Shown here in pieces: positions 39,881 to 50,272 of a stretch of DNA of 64,000 nucleotides. Each line of letters opens with the position of its first letter. The first letter of the stretch is position 1. The notes under the pieces were generated by a model. That model made no database searches, was not told where the DNA came from, and saw only the letters and a list, made by a program, of their open reading frames with translations. Position numbers and translations under genes: made by a program. Where the stretch lies: the NCBI GenBank assembly GCA_012845835.1, contig JABAKD010000024.1:8472603-8536602 (forward strand), in the 5' to 3' direction. The stretch is from Undaria pinnatifida (Eukaryota > Sar > Phaeophyceae > Laminariales > Alariaceae).

Positions 39881-40555
39881 AATGCCGTCGATCTTCAATA
39901 CGAACACTCCTCAGCTGTAATGCAGAGCCAACAATACGTGTTGGCATGCTGCTTCCCGGTGTACACCACCCGTACGACGGTTTACATACCGGCAAGCGCA
40001 CCAAAACTCACTCCCATATAGGTGGAAAGAGGGAGGGAAAGGTGGGGGGGGGTGGGGGGGGGGTGGGGAGGGGGGCTCACATACCGTAGCCTCTCAACTA
40101 ACACGGATTTTTTTTTATTGTATGCCATACACCGGCAAGCGTCTACTGTAGCCGCTGCTTCGCGCCGCGAAACCAGCTCGCGTATACCATCGACTACGAA
40201 GAAGTTGTGAAACTATCTTGTGCCTGTATCGGGAAACGGGGGCTGCCCGTCGAACCTATCGCCACCGCTATTCACACCTACCCCTACCCTCACGATCCCA
40301 CGACCCCGCCAACTGTTATCTCCGCACCTCAATGGGCACGGCGGGCAATAGCCTGCCTTGGCGCGACACCGTCCCTAAATACCCCCCCCCCCCCCCCCCC
40401 TTGTCAATGGTCATATGACTAAGGCAAGCAACAAATGAGTACGCCCCCCCCCCGCCCCCGACTCAGAACTTGAATAGGAGGGCATTCCTTCGTTTTGATT
40501 CATGATACGACTTGAAGACGAAGGTGGTCTTCTCTGGGGGCAGGGAGGTGAATGT
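39881..40555. other. C-rich simple tracts, no gene
   Basis: Poly(G)/(C) tracts lie at 40035-40075, 40381-40402 and 40444-40457. A third F-like end (GTCAATGGTCATATGACTAA) occurs at 40405 and resembles 5773. No exon is supported. Confidence 0.4.
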
Positions 40556-40559
40556 GCGA

Positions 40560-41085
40560 CATGACGCCTCTGAGTCGATACCCAAGGTCTTCGCCATCGC
40601 TTCATCGGTCATCGCCTGCCTATCCCGTTCATCGCTGCTCTACCGTATGCTACACCGATCGCCATTATCTCACCCCTCGCCGTAGACCTACCACTTCCAA
40701 CGCTAGAATCTTAAGAGCAACCGCAGAAGCGAAGCCCGACCCAACCGTTCCGAAATCGATTCTGCAGACCTATACCCCCATTCATTCTTACAGTCCTGGA
40801 GCAATCGTGGAAGCGATACCCGACCAAACCTTTCCAAAATCGCTTGCTGCAGGCAGGCCTATGCTCCGTTCATCCTTAAAGTATTACAGTAATTAATTGT
40901 CGTAGAAGCGATGTCCAAACCAATGTTTCCAATATCGCTTGCTGCAGGCGTATCCCTTTCATCCCTACAATCTCACAGCAATCGTGGCAGCGATCCATAT
41001 CTGACCCGAGTTTTCCGCTATCGCCTTATCGCTCGCCTTAGGCATACCCCCATCGTCTCCACAATGTTACCACAATCGTAGAAGC
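40560..41085 (+). repeat. ~105 bp degenerate tandem repeat, about five units
   Basis: Units contain (A/C)ATCG(T/C)(A/G)GAAGCGA, a CCCGACC-like block, TTTCCAAAATCGCTTGCTGC, AGGC and CCGTTCATC. Clearest at 40720, 40800, 40895 and 40980. Confidence 0.65.
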
Positions 41086-41570
41086 AAACTCCTCGAAGGA
41101 GAGCAGCAAACAAAATGAGGCCGAAAAACAACTCTATAAAAAACATTTCAATTACGTCAGCTGTAAGTTATCTCGATTGCAGGTCGATACCTCAAAACTT
41201 AGTAAGCCCTCCGTGATACATCAATCGCACGTTTCCAACATCCCTCGAAAGATGATGACACAAATGAGACCCGCCTTCGATGCTATGCACCAGGGTCAAC
41301 AGGACGATATTACTTATATAGGCGCGAATAATTCCAGACGATTTCGGCCAATTTTCCAAGCGTCAAACGTCACTCGCAAAGCACAGGGTTCTCACCCTGC
41401 ATCTGCGTTGACAAGTAGCCATCCGGAGAGGGGGGGGGGGGGAGAAAACGCAAGAGGCGGAGGAAGGGAGGGAGGGAGGGAGAGAAGGAGGGGGAAATAC
41501 ACTTATCAAGCGACCATATTTTATGGCAAAGCGCGCGGCAGCAAAATAATCAAGGCATGTCACAGGTCGT
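41086..41570. other. No gene; short GGA-rich tract
   Basis: 41428-41495 is GGGGGGG/GGAGGGAGGGAGGG simple sequence. Otherwise it is unassigned. Confidence 0.4.
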
Positions 41571-41574
41571 GAGC

Positions 41575-41760
41575 CGGCCCGCGGTTCGAATCAAGAGATA
41601 TTTCACAAACCCGCGGGTCGAGTCGGGTCGGGTCAGAAGGTGTTGGAAACAAATGTCACGGATTGCGTCGGGTCGGGTCTGGAGGTGTTCAAACATCACG
41701 GGACGGGCCGGGTCACCCTGACCCGGCCCGACCCGACCCGCGAGAAGGGATCCGACCAGT
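41575..41760. mobile_element. (GGGTC)n element, copy 3
   Basis: G-rich GGGTCGAGTCGGGTCGGGTC units flip at ~41718 into GACCCGGCCCGACCCGACCC. It is shorter and more diverged than copies 1 and 2. The TIR-element at 41771 begins 10 bp further on. Confidence 0.6.
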
Positions 41761-41770
41761 GGAAATAACC

Positions 41771-42613
41771 AGGGTAGTCCTCGGGAAAATTCCCGAGGTA
41801 ATTTTCCCGTGCTGTACGTTGGTCCCGGTACTCGGCGGAATACCGTCATATTTGGGCAAACCGTGTACCGCCGAAGGCGGTACCGTCAAAAATCGAAAAA
41901 CCGTCAACCGTTCAAAAAGTACCGTCATTTTGCAGCACCGCCATAAAAGTACCGTCAAATAAGCGAAGTACCGTTTCCCGTTTAGAAAAACCGTCATATT
42001 CAGAACCGTCAAAGATTGTAGGGTGATGGTTTTCATTGAATGTTTTCATGTTTTAGGTTTTATTGTTTTATTGTTTACAGTAGTAGTATTGTTTTATTGT
42101 CTTATTTTGGTGCTAAATGTCTAAATGTTGTTTCGCGTGAGGCTGGTGAGTTTGTCAGCTTGACGGTTTGACGATTAGTCTAGCCTCTATTCGTCCGTTC
42201 TATATAGGTATGCAGGAACATCAGCGGGGTGGTGCCGGCATGCTTGATCGCCGCCCGGCAGGCACTGTCAAGTATTTCGTCATTCGTAATTCTGTATTTC
42301 TCAGTGGCGGAACCGTCATATTTCAGTACCCTCAAAAAAGTACCGTCAAATTTGGCAGTACCGGGACCGGTACCGTCGTTTCGCAGTACCGCCAAAAAAG
42401 TACCGTCAAATATCGAAAAACCGTCTACCGTCTAGAAAATACCGTCACTTTTCGATACCGCCGAAAAAGTACCGTCAAATTCGGCGATACCGTGTACCGC
42501 CAAAAGTGGTACCGTGAGAAATCGAAATAACGTCAACCGTTTGAAAAGTACCGTCATTTCGCAATACCGTCCGATCTGGTACCGTAAAAAAAAACGGTAC
42601 CGAGGACTACCCT
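41771..42613. mobile_element. MULE-like non-autonomous element with TACCGTCAAA array
   Basis: TIR AGGGTAGTCCTCGG (41771-41784) is inverted at 42600-42613 (CCGAGGACTACCCT). The 10 bp GGAAATAACC occurs immediately outside both ends (41761-41770 and 42614-42623), an exact target duplication. Both flanking arms (to ~42010 and from ~42300) are degenerate repeats of TACCGTCAAA and ACCGTCAACCG around a unique ~290 bp core. There is no transposase. TSD length of 9-11 bp fits Mutator-like elements. Confidence 0.8.
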
Positions 42614-42623
42614 GGAAATAACC

Positions 42624-42905
42624 ACCATGTTGCGAGTTGATACACCTCCTTACATCGCGGTTCGGACCTCCCCCCCTCTCCCGACGGCAGCCCAGGTTCG
42701 TACGGCCGATGCTGTAATCAAGTCATTTTTTGGTCGACATGTTTTCCCTCCGTGTAATCACGTCACTTTTTGGTCGACATGTTTTCCCTTCGCGAAGGCC
42801 CCACAAGCGGTTAACGCAGAAAGGCAAGAGGTTCCCGATGTGCAGGAAAGTTACGGTCCAACGACACACGGCCAACCGCAGCTGCTCACGGGCAAGCCAC
42901 GTCTA
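42624..42905. other. No feature recognised
   Basis: A 30 bp block (AATCACGTCACTTTTTGGTC then GACATGTTTTCCCT) is directly duplicated at 42717 and 42758. No gene is supported. Confidence 0.45.
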
Positions 42906-42908
42906 GAC

Positions 42909-43188
42909 ACACGCTACGGTGTAGGTGCAGCAACCATTGTTTGTTTTTTCCTTGCAGGGTTCTTCACTTGAGGAGCTGGCTTTATTTTTTCACCCTAAGC
43001 CGCATTTTGAGCAAACTGAAAGCGCAACCCATCATCTGGAAGTAAAACACATTCACATTGTAAAACAAGAATGAACGACACTAATGGCAATAATGGCATT
43101 CCGACGATTGCGGATTAAGGAGGGCGAAGGAGGGTTAAGAAGCCCCGTAACTCGTAAACAAAAGCGCCGAAAAAGTGCTACGATAGGT
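42909..43188 (+). mobile_element. MITE-A, CAACCATTG subfamily
   Basis: It runs from ACGCTACGGTGTAGGTGCAG to AAAAAGTGCTACGATAGG, with TTCACTTGAGGAGCTGG, AAAGCGCAACCCATCATC and GGTTAAGAAGCCCCGTAA. Confidence 0.7.
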
Positions 43189-43194
43189 GGAGGG

Positions 43195-43630
43195 AGGGGG
43201 GGGTGGGGGTACTCAGTGTGTGCATGGCCCGTAGTCGTATGGCCATAGACCATCGCATCCCTACTATGGCGGGACGCCGCACGTCGGGTTTTCACCAACC
43301 AGACAGGCATTGCTTGCACCAAACGTGAAGCACCATGAGGTGTTCGGCGAGTCGCATTAAGGTTGAACTGCATCCTTCCAAGAACCGCTCGTAAAATGGA
43401 CTGCGGCACCTTGTGCCTACTTGCTTATGGATAACAGCGCCAATGGGTTACTTTGTTTTCTGGTGTGGCCACTCCAGAGACAGCAATGGGTATTACTATG
43501 TAACTGTCTCGCAGATGCCTTACCATATTCACACTACGTGATGCGATTACTCCTCTTGTGCGGATTTAGGGTTCTCCACCCCGATAGGAGAGGGCGCTTT
43601 TTGGATAAAACATTTTCCGGGTGACCGGGG
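43195..43630 (+). repeat. Dispersed repeat F, copy 2
   Basis: It is collinear with 18520-18930 and, inverted, with 39560-39760. It begins right after the MITE-A and a G-rich tract (GGAGGGAGGGGGGGG). Confidence 0.7.
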
Positions 43631-43639
43631 AAAGAGCCA

Positions 43640-43990
43640 CCTCGTATCGTCGGGACACCTACCAGTATTTATTTTCGCAACCTCAGGGTGTTTGCGATTC
43701 CAATCAATTTAGGGTTGAAGATGAAAGAAGTATAATATTAGTACAGTATTGATACCCACGAACGTCATAGAACCCAACGCCAAGCAACCCACAAAAAAAT
43801 TAGCTTAGAACTTAACAAGAGAAACTATTGATACGAGGAAAACATTAATTTTCGCTTTGTTTCCCTAGGTTGGGCTGGTCATGGACTGTGGACTGTGACG
43901 TCCGACGGTTTCAATACTACTAATAGCATTAAATGTTTTCCTACCCAACCTACTCAAGTAAAGTCGGTACATCGAAAACGCACCGTTTTG
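43640..43990. other. No feature recognised
   Basis: Relatively AT-rich, with no exon or family repeat seen. Confidence 0.35.
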
Positions 43991-44321
43991 TAGAGTTACG
44001 AGTCGCTAACATTTGACGACTACTAAGTACCTGGTAGTCTGAAGGTTAGACAACCAACTGATTTTAGTCGGAAAGTCGGCTGGTGAAGCCACCTGATGGC
44101 CAGCCGACTTGCCGACTTAATTTAGAGCGAGCCAAATCTGGTCCCAACGGCCGACGGGGCGTCGCCCAAAAAGAGACAAAAAAAAAAACATGTTAGACTA
44201 CCCCTCCCGCAATGTGTGGAAACTCAGTAAGTCAGATAGTCGGCACCTGCGGGAAACGTCTAACTATAAGTCCGACTAATAACTAGTTGGCGACATAAAT
44301 CGCGCCAACTCACACCTCTAC
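43991..44321. mobile_element. MITE-B, long form
   Basis: It runs from TAGAGTTACGAGTCGCTAAC to CGCCAACTCACACCTCTA, with an internal TTTAGTCGGAAAGTCGGCTG / CAGCCGACTTGCCGACTTAA palindrome. It is about 331 bp, has no ORF, and is the same length class as 58974 and 61219. Confidence 0.75.
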
Positions 44322-44512
44322 CAACGGTAGTAATCGCCGTTTACGAGCTGCCTGGTACGTGGTTCGCGCTACCTCGTCGGATACGCGTGGCGATTTTTTT
44401 CATGTCTTTGCACATATCCTTTCCCTGCCCAACCTCCTCTATATAGAAGGTGTGCAGAAAACGGGAACTAATGCTAGAGACAGATGGTTAATTTTACGAT
44501 AGCATGTTTCAT

Positions 44513-44688
44513 AGAGCTGTGAGTCGGCAACACTTGACTAATGACTAACTGACTTTAGCCGGCAAGTCAGCTGGTGAAGCCAACTGATACCCAGCCGACT
44601 TGCCGACTCAAGTCAGGCGACGTCTAACCATTAGTCCGACCAACGACTAGCTGGCGACTTGAGTCGTGCTGACTCACAGCGCTAATGT
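44513..44688. mobile_element. MITE-B, short form
   Basis: The TIRs AGAGCTGTGAGTCGGCA and TGCTGACTCACAGCGCT enclose only the two inner palindromic blocks, giving ~176 bp. It equals the long form with its middle ~155 bp removed. Confidence 0.8.
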
Positions 44689-44694
44689 TTTTGT

Positions 44695-45200
44695 GCTTTG
44701 GCTTAAACCCTTCAACCTGCCCAGCTAAAAGGTTGGCGGACACGGGAAGCAATGCAAACGACAGATGGCTGATTTACGGAACTAAGTATGTTTTCTATTT
44801 CTGCTTAACCCTTCCCCTGTCTCACCTCCTCAAGAAGGCGGCTTGCTAGTCGTCGTTCGATCTCCCTAACCTTCCCGCGACCAGGGATTTCTTTAGCCAC
44901 CTCAGCCTGCCATGCGGAGGGCTCACGGACGTCAGCGCGGCAGCTATCCGTTCCATGAAGCAAAAACTCGGTGAAGGTTATCAGGAAATGATATAATGCA
45001 AGTTCAACCCCATACAATATTTGGGGTTTTTACTGAATTGTATGGTGGTTTACATCGATACGAAACCGCCAGTGCAAGGATTTCCTCGGCTACCTCAGCG
45101 TGTCACGAGAAAGGGGCCACTGATGTCAGTGTGGCAGCTATCCATTTCATGGAGATGTCTCCTTGAAGTTTAAAACACAAAATCTCATTGCATGCAGTAA
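44695..45200 (-). repeat. Exon-bearing duplication
   Basis: The exon at 44826-44943 and its surroundings have a decayed copy at 45070-45150. In minus order the pairs are GATAGCTGCC(G/A)C(G/A)CTGACG/A TC and GGCTGAGGT(G/A)GC. The intronic block CAACCTGCCCAGCTAAAAGG at 44715 also resembles 44425-44460. Confidence 0.6.
44826..44943 (-). CDS. Internal exon, unrecognised (39 codons)
   Basis: The minus-strand acceptor ACGGATAG and donor GAGGAG|GTGAGA bound one base plus exactly 39 codons: CRADVREPSAWQAEVAKEIP then GRGKVREIERRLASRLLEE. It is helical and charged. The frame is also open upstream of the acceptor. The decayed copy at 45.1 kb reads CHTDISGPF then HAEVAEEIL. Confidence 0.55.
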
Positions 45201-45309
45201 AGCAGCATGGTGAAAGTTGTGCGCTTTACGAGTGAGTACGCACGCGTAAATCGGATTGCTGTGCCGTGTTTGATGTTTCACTTTATTTTATTTTTTTCCC
45301 GGATTATTG

Positions 45310-45372
45310 CCGCGCTGAGCGCTCAGCGCGGAGGTACATCCCGGGCGAGACCCTCCTGCTTCGGGGCAGGAG
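45310..45372. other. 22 bp perfect palindrome followed by a stem-loop
   Basis: CCGCGCTGAGC and its exact reverse complement occupy 45310-45331. Twenty bases on, CCCTCCTGC-TTCGG-GGCAGGAGG forms a nine-pair stem with a TTCG-type loop. A C/G-rich partner (TCCGCGCTGAGTGC) is near 22400. The role is unknown; hairpin-forming RNA 3' end is one option. Confidence 0.55.
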
Positions 45373-45399
45373 GCGTCATCTAATCCAATACATACTTTA

Positions 45400-46080
45400 A
45401 ATGATCGGTGAAGCCGCAGAAGAATACTACAGTACGACACAGAATGTTCGATATTGTTAAAAAATCAGCAAAGCACAGCGACACGTCAAAAAAAGTTGAC
45501 ACGAGAGGCGCAGCCATACCAAGCGATGACCGGTAAGGGGGAAGAACTACTTGATCCAATTGCCAACTGCACTACAGCTACAGAGGTAAAACCACGCGAA
45601 GCAGTGACACGAGAGGAGCAGCGAGACATGAGTAGTACAGCGACAAAAAGCGGCGGCGAGAAAGAAATCTTGAACGCCGCTCATGCTCTTCCTTCCTCCG
45701 GCCCATCCATCGGGAATGGAACCACCAGTAGTACATGGGGGGCCCGCAAACCAAAGTTACGGTACATAGTACGGAAAACGGCAAATAAAATACGTACGAG
45801 TTATAATATGGTCGACCAAAATTTTTGCTATGCCAATTTTTTTTTCCGGAAAACTGCCATACAGGTCGACCAAGGGTTGGCATTGGGGTTGGGGATGATT
45901 ATAGGGTTAGGGTTAAGGGTAGGTATCCGAAATCATTTTTCGTAATACTGAACACACACGCGGTACACACAAAAATCCCTTTTTTGCAAACTGCTGTATA
46001 GTATATTTTACATGGCCTGTATAGGTGGCTCGGAACCACGAGCACTCTCGTACCATGTTCGCGCCGACTTTTTAAAAACC
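45400..46080. other. Unassigned, with telomere-like patch
   Basis: A plus open frame at 45454-45945 (163 codons, ATG-initiated) lacks any recognisable domain and ends in a TTAGGG-like patch (GGTTAGGGTTAAGGGTAGG at 45905). GGTCGACC occurs twice (45811, 45863). I do not call it a gene. Confidence 0.35.
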
Positions 46081-46195
46081 GGTTTGTGATTATTTGCTCG
46101 ATTGCTTGGTCTCAAGCGCGGCTGGCGGGGTTCATCTGTCTTTCTGTCTGTCTGTCATGGTTGACGTTGACGGGTTTCTATCAATTCGTGCAGGT

Positions 46196-46577
46196 ACGGT
46201 TTGGCACGGTACGGTACAATACGGTACGGTACCATGTACCATGCAGTGCGGTATGGTATGGTATGATGTGGTATGGTGTGGTGCGGCTTGGCGTGGTGGG
46301 GTGTGGTTTGGTGCGGTGTGGTGTGGTGTGGTGTGGTGTGGTGTGGTGTGGTGTGGTGTGGTGTGGTGTGGTGTGGTGTGGTGTGGTGTGGTGTGGTGTG
46401 ATGTGGTGTGGTGTGGTGTGGTGTGGTGTGGTGTGGTGTGGTGTGGTGTGGTGTGGTGTGGTGTGGTGTGGTGTGTTGCGGTGTGGTGTGGTGTGGTGTG
46501 GTGTGGTGTGGTGTGGTGTGGTGTGGTATAGTATGGTATAGTATGGTTTGGTATGGTATGGTATGGTACGGTACAGC
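46196..46577 (+). repeat. (GTGTG)n pentanucleotide array with (GGTAT)n edges
   Basis: About 260 bp of uninterrupted GGTGT units, bordered by GGTAC and GGTAT variants on both sides. Frames on both strands are open because the unit lacks stops. Confidence 0.97.
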
Positions 46578-46744
46578 ACTTCCTGCTCACCTCTTCCATC
46601 GGGATAACGCGAGCCCCTCCCACGGTTCCACTCCCTGTACTTAACCCTGCCCCTGGCCGTTCCAATGTCACCTCAAACTCGTTCACCTGCACCAACGCAG
46701 AAGGCATTGGAAAAAGGTCACCTTCACCCTTCCTTATCAAATAT

Positions 46745-46864
46745 ACATATATATATACAACAGCTGTTAGATTGAGGAATTGTCGAAAACTCCCTTTTTC
46801 GAGCTGTGTGTGATATGATACTCCGGTCGCGCGTGTTACGGGGGGGTGTATGTCCTCATGAAGA
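46745..46864 (+). repeat. Repeat E, left part, split by a SINE
   Basis: CAGCTGTTAGATTGAGGAAT, TGTGTGATATGATACTCCGG and TGTATGTCCTCATGAAGA. The continuation of E (CTATAGGCCTGTGACTCCCC) resumes at ~47175, after the SINE. Confidence 0.7.
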
Positions 46865-47166
46865 TTTTTTTTGTTTTTTCTCACACTTCTACTTTCCAGC
46901 TTCTGGACAAGCCGTAGTTACAGGTGTCGCCCCTTCTCCCCCCCGATTCTTGCCTTCAATTTTTATCGCGCATAAGGTTCAGCAATCCCTCTGCTCGTCG
47001 ATTTTTCATCGAGTGTTGCTAACTCACGCTCTCGCGCTTTCCGCAAGTCAATTTGTGCACAAGAAAAAGCCCCATCGAATTTACACGAGTGTGCACTCGG
47101 CGGGGCTCGAACTCACGAACTGACCTATACCAGGGCTCGAGGATAACCTGATACGCCACCGGGGCG
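46865..47166 (-). mobile_element. tRNA-derived SINE, copy 2 (in repeat E)
   Basis: A minus-strand element of about 300 bp with an A-rich tail (TTTTTTTTGTTTTTTC on plus at 46865). The body includes CTTCTGGACAAGCCG and CTCGTCGATTTTTCATCGAG. The tRNA-like head has GCCCCGGTGGCGTATCAGGT and the B-box GAGTTCGAGCCCC. It interrupts repeat E between the equivalents of 26149 and 26155. Confidence 0.8.
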
Positions 47167-47287
47167 ACCGGCAAGCTATAGGCCTGTGACTCCCCTTACC
47201 CGTATACTGCAGCAAAACCTACCCTACGCTAAATGTACGCAATTTCCCCCCAAAAACGCGCGTGCAGTAAGTTATAAAGCGGCCATT

Positions 47288-48126
47288 TTTCAGGGTTTTT
47301 CAATAATCATAACTCGATTTGCGGGCCGGGTCAGTAGGTGTATGCAGGCTGGTTCAAGTTAAACGGCGGACATTATCTCCCCCACGAATACCGCTCGAAA
47401 TATCTACGAAGTCAAAGGGTGAATATATATGGTGTCATACTGACCGCCATGGTCAGTGGAAGAGGGTGACATGGCCACAATTTTGTTATAACGGTCTCGG
47501 GCAGTCTCTAGGAGCGAAGCTCGTATCGACCAAGGGCAGGCCTTCAAACTTTTTCAAAAATATTCAGGCTTTACCCAAGCGTGGGCAAAAAAATAAATGC
47601 GCCGCATTTTGCGCGAACCGGTTGGGAGTACTCCAAGGCATGTCTGTAGAATTTTCGCGCAAAAAAAACAAATATCTCACCTGTGTAGGTTCAACATTAA
47701 GCAGAACACAACGAAAAAAACTGAATCCTATACTAAAACCAAGTCATTTATAAGGGAATAGCGTATCTTATTCATTTACGCACAAAAGTCCAACTGCCCA
47801 TGCCGTTTTTGAGACTTAGACCCTGATATGTTGCACACATATTCTACATGCCCATCCCGAGGCTTGACCTTCGGGTGTTTTCTATTTTCCGGCAAAAACG
47901 TTTGGTTTAAGGTGATCCAAATTTTCCAAAAAATGTTAACTGGCGAAAACTCAGAGCCCAAAAACAAAAAAAAAAACTGACATGTGAGGTCTTTGAAACG
48001 GCACATAAAAGACGTGTGCAACATTTCACGGTCTGCATCGAAAAATACGGCGTGCATATTGGATCACCCCGACCCAACCAGATCCGCGAGAAGGAACCTG
48101 ACCCCTGAAAAAGCCCAGTCATTCAA
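47288..48126. mobile_element. GGGTC-family TIR element with unique interior
   Basis: The left end TTTTTCAGGGTTTTTCAATA with GCGGGCCGGGTCAGT and the right end CCCCGACCCAACCAGATCCG with CCTGAAAAAGCCC are inverted versions of the (GGGTC)n termini. The ~800 bp interior is non-repetitive and contains the 144-codon frame at 47319-47753. Confidence 0.5.
47319..47753 (+). CDS. Doubtful 144-codon frame inside the TIR element
   Basis: It is ATG-initiated, with cysteine and histidine pairs (YIWCHTDRHGQWKRVTWPQF, NKCAAFCANRLGVLQGMSVE) that could be a zinc-binding element protein. There is no homology I recognise and no transposase motif. The long frame may be chance. Confidence 0.2.
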   Translation: MRAGSVGVCRLVQVKRRTLSPPRIPLEISTKSKGEYIWCHTDRHGQWKRVTWPQFCYNGLGQSLGAKLVSTKGRPSNFFKNIQALPKRGQKNKCAAFCANRLGVLQGMSVEFSRKKNKYLTCVGSTLSRTQRKKLNPILKPSHL

Positions 48127-48459
48127 GGTGTACCAAGTGCAGCAGGAATTAAACAAAGCTTCGAATTATCTAGGGGCGAAAACAAAAATTAATTAACCAA
48201 TTGTGTTTTTAGGGTACAATGATGTCATTCGATTTGTCGAAGCCGGGCCAAACCGTCAACACTACTACCTCTGGCAGGCCTCACGACTCACCGAGTGGAA
48301 TCGTTTCCGGAAAAAAAAACGAACGCTCCGGGGTAGAAAGCCTTCATACCTGTACAACGATAACAAGATGGATAGCAGGTGGGTAAATGAGCTATGACGT
48401 GACAGAATGAATGCTGCACTAGACAGTCAACTCGGCGTTACACGAGGCTAACGCAGCGA

Positions 48460-49266
48460 CGCTACACTATGCTGTTCTATGCTATACTATGCTATGCCAT
48501 GCTACGCTATGCTGTTCTATGCTATACTATACTCTACTATGCTATGCTATGCTATGCTATGTTCTATGCTATACTATACTCGACTATGCTATGCTATGCT
48601 ATGCTATGCTATGCTATGCTATGCTATACTATGCTATGCTATGTTATGCTATGCTATGCTATGCTAAGCTATGCTATGCTATGCTATGCTATGTTCTATG
48701 CTATGCTGTGCTGTGCTATGCTATGCTGTGCTATGCTATGCTATGCTATGCTGTGCTATGCTATGCTATGCTATGCTATGCTATGTTATGCTATGCTAAG
48801 CTATGCTATGCTATGCTATGCTATGCTATGCTATGCTATGCTATGCTATGCTATGCTATGCTATGCTATGCTATGCTATGCTATGCTATGCTATGCTATG
48901 CTATGCTATGCTATGCTATGCTACGCTATGCTATGCTATGCTATGCTATGCTATGCTATGCTATGCCATGCTATGCTATGCTATGCCATGCTATGCTATG
49001 CTATGCTATGCTATGCTTTGCTATGCTATGCTATGCTATGCTATGCCATGCTATGCTATGCCATGCTATGCTATGACATGCTATGCTAAGCTATGCCATG
49101 CTATGCTATGCTATGCCATGCTATGCTATGCTATGCCATGCTATGCTATGCTATGCTATCGTATGCTATGCTATGCTAACCTAGGACATGTACGATACGA
49201 TACGATATGCGGTGCTAAGCTATGCCATGCTATGTTGTGCTATGCTATGCTGTGCTATGCTGTGCA
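48460..49266 (+). repeat. (ATGCT)n pentanucleotide array
   Basis: About 800 bp of ATGCT units, near-perfect in the centre (48790-48960), with CTGTT, ACGCT and ATGCC variants towards the edges. Long frames (repeats of AMLCY) are array artefacts. Confidence 0.97.
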
Positions 49267-49384
49267 AAGGCACGACACCATCAGGCTATGTAGCAACAAC
49301 GGAATGCAAAAACAACACTGATGGAAGACAAAACCAAACCCGACCCAAGAGCAAGCCAAGCTACTTTTATCACCAATAGGGATC

Positions 49385-49690
49385 TATTGCTCAACATAGT
49401 AGGCATTCATTCATCACCAGCAAGGGTCCACTCACCAGCAAGGGCCTATTGTTCACCAGTAGGGATCCATTTCTCACCAGTAGGGGCTTGTTGCTCACGA
49501 GTAGGGGCCTATCCATCACCAATAAGAGCCTATGGCTCACCCGTAGCGACCTACTGCTCACCAGCAAGAATCTAGTGTTCACCTATTGCTTACCAGCAAG
49601 AACCTATTGCTCACAAGTAGAAACCTAGTGCTCACCGGTAAAGACCTATTTTTCACCAGTAAGGACCTAGTGCTCACCAGTAAGGGCCGA
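49385..49690 (+). repeat. 20-30 bp minisatellite
   Basis: About thirteen units of CCTATTGCTCACCAGTAGGG type (variants CCTAGTGCTCACC, CATTTCTCACC). The 9 bp CTCACCAGT/C core is constant while unit length varies. Confidence 0.85.
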
Positions 49691-49699
49691 GATCTGCCC

Positions 49700-50070
49700 A
49701 GTCCGGTATGTCGTCCAATACGTAGCAGCACCTTCGCACTCTGCTGTTGTACTGCTGGACCAAAGGGTCCTGGGCAATTCAACAAAACGGTGCGATCCGA
49801 CGAAAAAAGCGGCAAACGTGGTACAGTATTTCAGGTCCACGCCGGGGCGAAACGTACGAGAGCATACCGGCACAAGAGTTTCTTCGAGTAGAGCAATACC
49901 ACTTTCGGCAAAAGCGGTCAAGCATCTGTCCCTTTTCCCTCCGTAGCTGATGCACTCTCGGGAGTTGCAGCCACACATGGAGGCGTTTCGGAACTGGTGA
50001 CTGTAGCATACGGAAAGCGGCCTACCAGCAGAGCCTTGCTACGGCAGGAGCTGCACGGTTGAGGCCAAAC
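49700..50070. other. No feature recognised
   Basis: Overlapping short frames occur on both strands, without splice support or motifs. Confidence 0.35.
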
Positions 50071-50074
50071 ATTT

Positions 50075-50272
50075 CAGAGCTTTTCACCGATCGGATCAGG
50101 AGGGTATCAATCTCGCGGGTCGGGACGGGTCAGGGTGACCCAACCCGACCCGTGAGATTTAAAAATCTCCTGACCCGACCAGCAATAAATCGAACACCTC
50201 CTGTCCCGATCGGATTCGAACCACCCGACCCGATCCCGCAGGTCTGGTCATGTCCTGTGAAAAGCCCTGAAC
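50075..50272. mobile_element. (GGGTC)n element, copy 4 (short)
   Basis: It runs from TTTCAGAGCTTTTCACCGAT to GTGAAAAGCCCTGAA with a central TCGCGGGTCGGGACGGGTCA / TGACCCAACCCGACCCGTGA palindrome. At about 200 bp this is the most MITE-like form and shows the family's basic structure without a long array. Confidence 0.7.

Noticed and set aside
45454-45945. 163-codon plus-strand gene
   Set aside because: It has an ATG and an open frame but no domain, splice sites or conserved pattern, and ends in a telomere-like patch. Chance cannot be excluded.
46132-46884. 250-codon minus-strand frame with HTTPHHT repeats
   Set aside because: It runs through the (GTGTG)n array and across repeat E and the array edge. 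The frame is open only because the pentamer lacks stops.
48469-49321. 206- and 195-codon AMLCY-type frames
   Set aside because: Artefact of the (ATGCT)n array, present in several frames at once.
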